Source of the DNA: JBCCCJ01 sp039029315
GTDB lineage: Bacteria > Bacteroidota > Bacteroidia > J057
Assembly (NCBI GenBank): GCA_039029315.1
Contig: JBCCGK010000111.1
Location: 1 to 38,452 of the forward strand
DNA length: 38,452 bases
Direction of reading: 5' to 3'
The notes beneath the pieces were generated by a model that ran no database searches, was not told where the DNA came from, and saw nothing but the letters and a program-made list of their open reading frames with translations. The first letter of the stretch is position 1, and each line of letters starts with the position of its first letter. Shown in pieces: positions 9,101-15,821 of this stretch. The position numbers and the translations under genes were made by a program.

Positions 9101-12100
9101 CGCAATCCTTCCAGTATGCGACGATTTATTCTCCTTCTTCCAGCACTGATTCTGCCAATGTGTTTCAAAACAACCGCATCCAAGAAGGAAGTTTTGGCAT
9201 ATTTCTCCTCAACAAGGGTGGTCAGGCTGCAGGAGGAACAGTCATCAGCCACAATGAAATTACCGATGCTTATGCCGCAGGAATTTCGCTCAAAGATCAT
9301 CTCGGTCCACACATCGAAACAAACATCATTCGATCCACCTCTGATTTTGAAACAGTAAAAGGCATTCATCTTGAACGGGGAGGATCTGCCTATGTGATCC
9401 AGAACAATCAGGTTGACCTTTCAGATGGCGGATATGCCTTGCATCTGCATAACTCTTTCAGTCTGGCAACTTCACCGGGGCAGGTGATTAACAATTTCTT
9501 TCATGTAGGAGGACTGGACAAAGCCTATGGAATCTATGTACAGGGCGGCACCTATCCTGAGTTATTCTTTAACAATGTCCATATCAGCAGTACAGATGTT
9601 GCCGAGGGGCAGGGATTTCGACTATTCTCCGCCAACAATGTAGGCTTGCGGAACAACATTTTTGCCAATAGCGGTGGTGGCTATGCCATGTATCGGGAAA
9701 GCAATGAAGTGTTTCAATTTTCTGATCATAATAACCTCTTCACAAGTGGAACATCACTGGCCTATTTTGGATCTGATCAGGCAGATTTGGCTGGCTATCA
9801 GGCAGCGAGCATGACAGATGCAAATTCACTCTCAGTGGACCCCTTATTTGTCTCGGCCTCGGATCTTCATATCCAACAGATTCAGTTGGGGGGGACTGCT
9901 CAGACAGTTTCCGGAATTACACTGGATATCGATGGAGAACTGAGAGATGCAAATTCACCGGACATTGGGGCAGATGAAGGAGACTTTCTGGACAATGATC
10001 TGGGAATAACTTCGATTGCAGCAACAGGAACAGACTGCGACCCAGCTACTTCGGGTCTGGTAACTGTCTTGATTCAAAACTATGGCGTTCTGGACCAAAC
10101 TGGTTTTGATGTCAGCTATGTGGTTGATGGAGGGATGGTCATCACAGAAAATGTAGGCTCTCTGCTAGTCGCCTCTGGTGATACGGCTAGTTTTCAGTTT
10201 AGCAGTTCGGTTCCGCTTCCCAGTCCGGGGACCTATCAATTCTCGGCATGGACTTCCTTGAGCGGCGAACAAAAAACAAGCAATGATTCATTGCTGAATC
10301 TGGATATCTCCAAATATTCATTAGGAGTTCCTGTGGCCGTGAGCAATATGTTGCCTGCTGACAGTGCGCTGGATCTCTATTCGCCCATTAATTTTTCATG
10401 GATCGGAGATAGCATAGCGACAGGCTATGATCTGTACATCTGGCTAGCTGGACAAGCCCAACCTTCTGTGCCAGCCATTGCTGATGTCACACAATTCAAT
10501 GTCATCTATGATGAAGACAGCTTACAATATGGCATGGATTATCAGTGGCAGGTTGTAGCAAAAACGCCTTGTTTTTCTATCCCGGGGCCGACACAGCTAT
10601 TCACAACCCGTTTCCTTTCTGATCTGGTCGTCAGTTCTATCACAGGACCTCCCTCTGCTTTCTCAGGACAAGAAATTACACTGAGTTGGCAGGTGAACAA
10701 TCAGGGAGCAGGTAGTTCAGGCAATCAAACCTGGGGAGATGCCATCTTTTTATCCAATGCTTTCGGAGATCAATTGTTGACAGTTGAGGGAAATGCCAGT
10801 GCGCTTTCTTCAGGTCAAAGCTACAGCAATACAGCAACCGTAACATTGCCTCAGGGGATTTCCGGTTCCTATGTCCTGGAGCTGCGTTCTGATTTTTATT
10901 CCAATATCACAGAAGAAGATGAGGACAACAACATTGATAGCTCACAGGTTCCAATTGCCATTACCTTAACCGCTCCCCCTGATCTAAAACCCATCAGCCT
11001 GAATACGCCTTCTATTGTATTTTCGGGCCAGCCGATTGGTGTACAGTGGTCAGTGGAAAATCAGGGAACAGGAACCACCATTGCGCCAGATTGGAATGAC
11101 TATCTGTATATCTCGGATACTTCCGTCTGGGTGGAAGATCGTGTGGAATTTTTGGGTGCTGCCAATCAAATGGGACCCCTTAGCCCCTTTAGCATTTACA
11201 ATCGATCTGACTCAGTGATCATTCCCAATGGCATCTCAGGAGATTGGTATATCTATCTTGTCTGCGATGCTGATAATGATATCTATGAACATACCAATGA
11301 AGGCAATAATATTCGAATCAGCGACACCATACAAGTGGTCCTGACTCCGCCCTCTGATTTGGTAGTCAGTGCTGTCAATGTGCCTTCAAGTGTGAGTGCT
11401 GGCAATACCTATATCGTCGATTGGACCGTCCTAAATCAAGGAGGAAGCGATCCTTTTCCCCAGGTTTGGCTGGATCGGGTATATCTGTCAGCTTCTTCGA
11501 CCTGGGATTCTACAACAGCCATGCAGATCGGTGTACGGCCATTTGTTGGCGATGTGAATCCCTCCCAAACCTACACCAATCTCAGTTCCATCACACTCCC
11601 TTCAGATCTGTCAGGACAACATTATCTCTATGTGAAAACTGATGATCTCAATGGTGTCTATGAGTTCACCAATGAAGGGAACAATGTGTCTAGCCCTGTG
11701 CCTGTGAATATCCTGTTGCCAGATATCAGCCCAGTCAACATGATGGTGCCAGCCGGTTTGGAATCTGGGGAGGAAATATTGTTGCAGTGGTCTGATCTGA
11801 ATCCTGGGCCTGGAGACCATCCGGCTCAAACCTGGGCGGATCTGGTAGTGCTCTCCTCCAATCCTGTCTATCAGCCCGGAAATGGAAGTACTTTGGGGTT
11901 ATTTGGAACCCAGATCAGTCCCCTGGGATTGATGGCAGGTGATAGTGTGCAGAAAGCAGAATTGATCACCCTTCCAGATGGCATCTCCGGGACATGGTAT
12001 CTCCATCTTCTCTCCGACCACCTCGATGATGTGTTAGAAGAAGATGAACTGAGCAACAATATGTCTAGCCTTCCCATCACTGTACAACTAGCTCCCTGGG

Positions 12101-14547
12101 CAGATTTGCAGGTGAATGGATTGGTGATGAATGAGGACAGTTTGACCGGAGGAGATCTGTTCCCGATTCAGTTTACAGTTGTCAACAATGGAGCGGGGAT
12201 TGCAGATGATTCCCTTTGGACAGATATCATTGCCATCTCAGCCTTCCCTAGCTATGATTCTGCGAACAGTTATCGCATTGCTGCCATAGACCATCTCGGT
12301 CCTTTGGGACTGGGAGCCAGCTATCAGGTGGATACCATGATTCGGCTGGACCGGGAAGCATTACTTGCCCTGAACCTGGACAATACGCAAGCCTATCTTC
12401 ATGTCATCGCCGACGGAGACAATGATGTTTATGAGCATACAGATGAAGGAAACAATGGAGTTGTTTCTTCTTCTCTCATTGTGCAATACCCTCCAAGACC
12501 TGATTTGTTGATCGAACAGATCACTGTTCAGGATTCTGCATTAACCGCGGACCAGATTCTGTTCTCCTGGCAGGTGAAAAATGCGGGTGTCAATACAGAT
12601 GCCTGGGGCCAAAACTTCTGGGAAGACAGCTGGTATCTGTCCGCGGATAGCAGCCTGGACAGTGCAGACCTTCTGATCCATCCTGAAGTCATTTATGGGC
12701 CGATGGATGCTGATCAAAGCTACGCAAGGACAGTCTCAGTTGATCTGCCGCAGAACATATTCGGTGATCAGTATGTGATCCTGCATACAGATCAGGGAGG
12801 CTTGGTAGAGGAAGAGGATCAAAACAATAATATCGATCTGAAACGTGATAGCAATGGCGATGCCCTTCCCCTTCATATTGAATTGGCACCGCCGAGTGAT
12901 TTGAAGGTAATGGATGTGCAGGCCCCTCAAACTGGTATCTCAGGACAGCCAATCACTGTAGCATGGACCATCAGCAATGAAGGCATCGGGCAAACGCTGG
13001 TTGATACCTGGACTGACAGAATCTTTTTGTCTTCTGATTTTGTGCTCGATAGCTCGGATATAATTCTTGGTTCTTACAGCCGATCAGGAGGGTTAAACGC
13101 TGGTGAGACCTATACCGACAGTTTGAGTATTGAGTTGCCAATTGAAGCAGATGGAAACTACCTCTTGCTGCTCAAAACAGATCAAAACGATGCACTCTAT
13201 GAACATCAGGCAGAATCCAATAATCTTGCTAGCAGATGGATCTCTATTCTACAACCACCTCCGTCTGATCTGGTGGTAAGTCAGATTAGCCTGCCAGACA
13301 GTGCGGTATCAGGGGATAGCATTCAGGTTCATTGGACTGTGCGAAATGATGGCAACAATCCAGCCTTTGGGATGCGCACAGATGCCTTGTATTTCTCTAA
13401 AGATAAGGTGATTGATGTCGATGATGTGCGCTTGCTGGTGGAAGAACGCGATGATTTTCTGGCCGCAGGAGATTCTATCCAAGTGACGGCAACTGCTTTG
13501 CTGGCAGGTCTGGAGATCGGCAACTATTTTCTGCTGGCCACGGTCGATGTACTGAATAATATCTATGAGGTCAATGATACGAACAATGTCGGTGGGAGTA
13601 CAGCTTTTCTGAAGCTGAGTGTACCTGAGTTAATCATCGATTCTACTTATGTCTTCGAATTGCCCAATGACAAGGAAATGTTTTTCCGCATCGATGCGCC
13701 TATGTTCCTCCAGGATGAGACCATGTTGCTGAGCCTTCTGGGCGATTCGCTGAATGGCGACAATGAACTCTATGTCAAACCTTATCTGGTTCCATCCAGA
13801 TTTGATTTTCGCTATAAACACGAGAACGCTTTCAGTGGGAATCAGACACTTGTTATTCCAAGCTTGCGCCCTTACAGTTATTATGTGATGCTTCGGGGAA
13901 AAGATCTGGTTGATTCCAGTCAGATGGTCAGTCTTCGAGCCAATATCATCCCATTTGAGATTAGAAGTCTGGATGCCTCTGAAGGGGGAAATACGGGCAG
14001 AGTAACTGTGCGCATGAAAGGGGGAAAATTTACTGAGGACATGACGGTATGGCTGGAAGATGCCAATCAGCACCAGATTCTTGCCGATACCCTTCGATTT
14101 GTAGATGCGGCGACTGTATTCCCCACATTTGACCTTGAGAACGAAGCCTTAGGTATGTATGATGTCTATGCCTCCAAAATGAGTGGTGATACGGTGATGC
14201 TGGATTCAGCCTTTGAGGTGGTGCCAGGTAGTGGAGAAGTGCTCTTGACGAGCTACAATCATCAGGCAACTACCAGACCTAACCGTGTGGTCCCAATGGA
14301 AGTTGTGCTGACCAATGGCGGGAATATTGACCTTCCAGCTCCCAAGCGTGCCATCATCAGTGTCTTCAAGACCCCCTTGGCTGAACGGATTGACCTGCTA
14401 AGTACGGCTGGTCGCGATATGTATGTCGAGTTGTTTGAGCCAGGAGGTCCGCAGGATGTTTTGCGACCTGGAGTGAGCACAAGCAAAGTCATTTACACAT
14501 TTTCAAGTGCCCAGATTCGCATCATCTTCTACAATGAAAATGAATAA
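6145..14547 (+). CDS. Giant exported protein with CARDB and right-handed beta-helix repeats
   Basis: 2800 residues from the ATG at 6145. The upstream in-frame ATG at 6076 adds 23 residues before a clean signal peptide (cleavage likely after SIFA, residue 28), so I prefer 6145. Order of parts: N-terminal beta domain (30-209); two homologous units of about 535 residues (210-748 and 749-1282), each a CARDB-like domain plus a parallel beta-helix with many N-N/H-N turns; another CARDB-like domain (1283-1390); an FN3-like domain (1391-1491); eight CARDB-like repeats of 120-130 residues (about 1492-2492), recognisable by SGQ...W.V.N.G and EEDE/YEHTNEGNN; and a C-terminal beta region (2493-2800). CARDB domains are known from adhesin-like and surface-layer proteins. 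I see no T9SS sorting domain at the C-terminus, unlike the protein two genes downstream. It is probably a surface or secreted structural protein and first in an operon with 14584 and 15822. Confidence 0.85.
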   Translation: MNYVLPLRCIGISLSCWFWLMCLPSIFAQDIQLGSGAFETSDFDPSPINTNFTDAHLQIIYTAAEINAAGAIGPNVLDKIGFYIAGIPDTILPNYTIKMKNTSLSLPTTYDSTGLAVVYGPVDYLPTSLGFDTLTLNTPFNWDGTSNILVDICFGSLHMYYESGRVRYYPTTQGLASIQNDFVNLCQTAPNFFPTFKPQLVMSFGSPPADEAGLVAFEPSEVLFGVGSYPIQVILQNNGTNPLTSATLNWSIDQVAQPAVNWTGSLASGDTTVVVLGTFTFAANTPYDLAADVSLPNGQPDPNPLNDSISVSGVEAGISGVFTIGGSSPDYTTFAAAIQAVSGQGVVGPVIFQVRPGSYSEQIVVPDILGADCNTPIIFESETGDSTDVLISFSANAANNYTILLDGADGIIFRHMTMQSLNASTGIVLELSNGCTCVELNNNRFIGIPNAPGFDNRSIIYSDNGQDDDLHIHHNRFEDGAKSIRISGQSFNDPSHNTLIEYNRFVNPSSRGMEIRNQESPVVAYNTIVSPGSSVFAGIEVLNSTEAIRIFNNEMDITGGGRGIRFWFSTGGAGTHVFNNFIRIGGTTVAHGLNASFSNDLRFAYNNVRIDGTLATGARAVYLESSGSNIELRNNVLAAMGGGHAIYVQNASVLGVSDHNDLYTTGSNLGFLGGNQMDLAAWQSASSQDANSLSVDPLFTSNTDLHVAQSLLNAAGTPIADVLVDIDGESRNAQTPDIGADEFFPVTGDDAGISQVNTPVVPFASGSQSVSVTLTNFGQNILSSVDIQWEVNGQSQPVMNWTGSLAVAGTEVVVLGNFSFGFGTAHDIKAWVEIPNGQADEDNNNDSLTVANLYAGLNGTYTIGGSSPDFATIQEAADLLGLGGVLGLVTMNIRTGSYTENVMFAEIPGASFSQQVSFQSETGDSTDVIWTGNGNNRVLLLDGTDYVQFKSMSISSGGIAPMIELKGGAHHNQFLNNVLTGAIANTQSFQYATIYSPSSSTDSANVFQNNRIQEGSFGIFLLNKGGQAAGGTVISHNEITDAYAAGISLKDHLGPHIETNIIRSTSDFETVKGIHLERGGSAYVIQNNQVDLSDGGYALHLHNSFSLATSPGQVINNFFHVGGLDKAYGIYVQGGTYPELFFNNVHISSTDVAEGQGFRLFSANNVGLRNNIFANSGGGYAMYRESNEVFQFSDHNNLFTSGTSLAYFGSDQADLAGYQAASMTDANSLSVDPLFVSASDLHIQQIQLGGTAQTVSGITLDIDGELRDANSPDIGADEGDFLDNDLGITSIAATGTDCDPATSGLVTVLIQNYGVLDQTGFDVSYVVDGGMVITENVGSLLVASGDTASFQFSSSVPLPSPGTYQFSAWTSLSGEQKTSNDSLLNLDISKYSLGVPVAVSNMLPADSALDLYSPINFSWIGDSIATGYDLYIWLAGQAQPSVPAIADVTQFNVIYDEDSLQYGMDYQWQVVAKTPCFSIPGPTQLFTTRFLSDLVVSSITGPPSAFSGQEITLSWQVNNQGAGSSGNQTWGDAIFLSNAFGDQLLTVEGNASALSSGQSYSNTATVTLPQGISGSYVLELRSDFYSNITEEDEDNNIDSSQVPIAITLTAPPDLKPISLNTPSIVFSGQPIGVQWSVENQGTGTTIAPDWNDYLYISDTSVWVEDRVEFLGAANQMGPLSPFSIYNRSDSVIIPNGISGDWYIYLVCDADNDIYEHTNEGNNIRISDTIQVVLTPPSDLVVSAVNVPSSVSAGNTYIVDWTVLNQGGSDPFPQVWLDRVYLSASSTWDSTTAMQIGVRPFVGDVNPSQTYTNLSSITLPSDLSGQHYLYVKTDDLNGVYEFTNEGNNVSSPVPVNILLPDISPVNMMVPAGLESGEEILLQWSDLNPGPGDHPAQTWADLVVLSSNPVYQPGNGSTLGLFGTQISPLGLMAGDSVQKAELITLPDGISGTWYLHLLSDHLDDVLEEDELSNNMSSLPITVQLAPWADLQVNGLVMNEDSLTGGDLFPIQFTVVNNGAGIADDSLWTDIIAISAFPSYDSANSYRIAAIDHLGPLGLGASYQVDTMIRLDREALLALNLDNTQAYLHVIADGDNDVYEHTDEGNNGVVSSSLIVQYPPRPDLLIEQITVQDSALTADQILFSWQVKNAGVNTDAWGQNFWEDSWYLSADSSLDSADLLIHPEVIYGPMDADQSYARTVSVDLPQNIFGDQYVILHTDQGGLVEEEDQNNNIDLKRDSNGDALPLHIELAPPSDLKVMDVQAPQTGISGQPITVAWTISNEGIGQTLVDTWTDRIFLSSDFVLDSSDIILGSYSRSGGLNAGETYTDSLSIELPIEADGNYLLLLKTDQNDALYEHQAESNNLASRWISILQPPPSDLVVSQISLPDSAVSGDSIQVHWTVRNDGNNPAFGMRTDALYFSKDKVIDVDDVRLLVEERDDFLAAGDSIQVTATALLAGLEIGNYFLLATVDVLNNIYEVNDTNNVGGSTAFLKLSVPELIIDSTYVFELPNDKEMFFRIDAPMFLQDETMLLSLLGDSLNGDNELYVKPYLVPSRFDFRYKHENAFSGNQTLVIPSLRPYSYYVMLRGKDLVDSSQMVSLRANIIPFEIRSLDASEGGNTGRVTVRMKGGKFTEDMTVWLEDANQHQILADTLRFVDAATVFPTFDLENEALGMYDVYASKMSGDTVMLDSAFEVVPGSGEVLLTSYNHQATTRPNRVVPMEVVLTNGGNIDLPAPKRAIISVFKTPLAERIDLLSTAGRDMYVELFEPGGPQDVLRPGVSTSKVIYTFSSAQIRIIFYNENE
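6772..8388 (+). repeat. First copy of a duplicated CARDB + beta-helix module
   Basis: This segment encodes residues 210-748 of the giant protein and is homologous to 8389-9990. Shared landmarks include VNWTGSLA, VVVLG, FTIGGSSPD, SETGDSTDV, the DANSLSVDPLF segment and the terminal SPDIGADE/TPDIGADE. Similarity is clear in protein but only moderate in DNA, so the duplication is old. Confidence 0.8.
8389..9990 (+). repeat. Second copy of the duplicated CARDB + beta-helix module
   Basis: This segment encodes residues 749-1282 of the giant protein. It begins with DDAGISQ, matching DEAGLVA of the first copy, and ends with SPDIGADEGD. Almost every landmark of copy one recurs in the same order, including MNWTGSLA, YTIGGSSPD, FQSETGDSTDV and DANSLSVDPLF. 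Confidence 0.8.
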
Positions 14548-14583
14548 AGGGCAATCTCAATCACCATCCAATTGTCAATTCTC

Positions 14584-15708
14584 ATGAAATCAATCATATA
14601 TATATTGTTCACTGGGCTTCTGGCCATGCAGTCTTTGCTGCCAGCCCAGACAGTTTCTACTAATATCAAATGGGCATATGCTGCTCAACACAATGGAGAA
14701 ATGAAGCATCTCCTTGCCACAGACAAGGGAGAATACCTGACCCTTGGGACAACTGAACAAGGACATTTGTTGATCCATTGCTTCACTTCAAAAGGTAAGC
14801 TGAAATGGAAAAAACTTCATCACAGCTATCTTGAATACCATTTACATGGCGATTTGACTGTTCCCTGCTGGGATCAAAACGGAAATATCCGCTTTACGGT
14901 CAATAACAATAGCCATCAACGTTTACTTCTCACGGTAAGTCCTGATGGAGCGCTGATTGCTGCGGAGGAGATCTCGGGCTTATTTAATAGAAAAAGCGCC
15001 CTTTGGATACACCGTGTATTGGAAAAAGATGGCTTGCTCTATATGATTGGTGCACTGCGGGGAGACTTGTGGATTGGGGTATTGGATCAGGCCAATACAG
15101 TTGTAGCAGATTTACTGTATGAGGGGCAGTTTTATGAGCAGGATTATGATGCCTTATTTGATCAAAAAGATCGATTGATCATCGCACTGAATTCTGGGAA
15201 GTATGGCAAATACGGAGGGGGCTATTCTTTGGTAGAGGTAGTGGAGGTAGATCTTGCCCAAAAGAAGACTTTTCTTCGTGCGAGATTTGAAGGCCGGACG
15301 CCTCAGATCACTCAATCAGAAGATGGAACCTTTACCATCGTTTATGATAGCCGGACCAAGGCAGATGAACAACACATCTTTGTCAAGCGATTTGATTCCA
15401 TGTTCCGCGAACTCAGCAGGGAGGAATTGCTACAATGTCCTTATCGAAGCAGCCCTTTTTATCTGGATCAATCAGACAATGGCGAACTCTCTCTGTCTCT
15501 TGCTATTTCGACCCAACTCAAGGTAATAGAGATGAATCCTTCAGGGACATTAGCCGGGCAATCTGCATTGATTTCTTCCCGGGCCCTGAATGTGAACTCT
15601 CTGGTCAGGAATGGCAAACGCATGGCTGCCATTTACACCTACATGACCGGGCTGGAAGATCCAGCGGAGCCTAGCAATATGATCAATAATCAATTAGTTG
15701 TCTGGTAG
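14584..15708 (+). CDS. Exported protein, probable beta-propeller-like, function unknown
   Basis: 374 residues from the ATG at 14584; the frame is open from a TTG at 14572, which adds nothing useful. It begins with a signal peptide (KSIIYILFTGLLAMQSLLPAQ), then repeating beta-rich segments such as GEYLTLGTTEQGHLLIHCFTS, GNIRFTVNNN, and TFTIVYDSRTK. This resembles WD- or delta-60-like propellers but no family motif is certain. There is no T9SS sorting domain. It begins 36 bp after the giant gene and is followed by the 953-residue exoprotein, so it probably shares their transcript and may be a periplasmic or surface partner. Confidence 0.7.
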   Translation: MKSIIYILFTGLLAMQSLLPAQTVSTNIKWAYAAQHNGEMKHLLATDKGEYLTLGTTEQGHLLIHCFTSKGKLKWKKLHHSYLEYHLHGDLTVPCWDQNGNIRFTVNNNSHQRLLLTVSPDGALIAAEEISGLFNRKSALWIHRVLEKDGLLYMIGALRGDLWIGVLDQANTVVADLLYEGQFYEQDYDALFDQKDRLIIALNSGKYGKYGGGYSLVEVVEVDLAQKKTFLRARFEGRTPQITQSEDGTFTIVYDSRTKADEQHIFVKRFDSMFRELSREELLQCPYRSSPFYLDQSDNGELSLSLAISTQLKVIEMNPSGTLAGQSALISSRALNVNSLVRNGKRMAAIYTYMTGLEDPAEPSNMINNQLVVW

Positions 15709-15769
15709 GCGAAATGTTAATGGGTATAAGGGCATAATGGACATAGAGGAACTTATCCTTATTTCCCCA

Positions 15770-15801
15770 ATACCCCTATACCCCTATACCCCTATACCCC
15801 A
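15770..15801 (+). repeat. Tandem 8-bp repeat (ATACCCCT, nearly four copies) in a leader
   Basis: Three exact ATACCCCT units plus a fourth ending in A occupy 15770-15801, ending about 20 bp before the ATG at 15822. GGGTATAAGGG at 15722-15732 is nearly complementary to CCCTATACCC in the repeats, so alternative leader hairpins are possible. Such arrays often vary in copy number by strand slippage. Because it is non-coding, any effect would be on transcription or translation of the downstream gene. Confidence 0.8.
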
Positions 15802-15821
15802 CTATTTTAACCAATATCATA

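Noticed and set aside
14548..15708. Read-through of the giant gene into the next frame
   Set aside because: The two frames are in phase with no stop for the 12 codons in between, but the downstream protein has its own ATG and signal peptide, so separate genes are more likely.
15770..15801. CRISPR-like or telomere-like array
   Set aside because: The 8-bp units are directly adjacent without spacers, and there are only about four; it is a simple tandem repeat.
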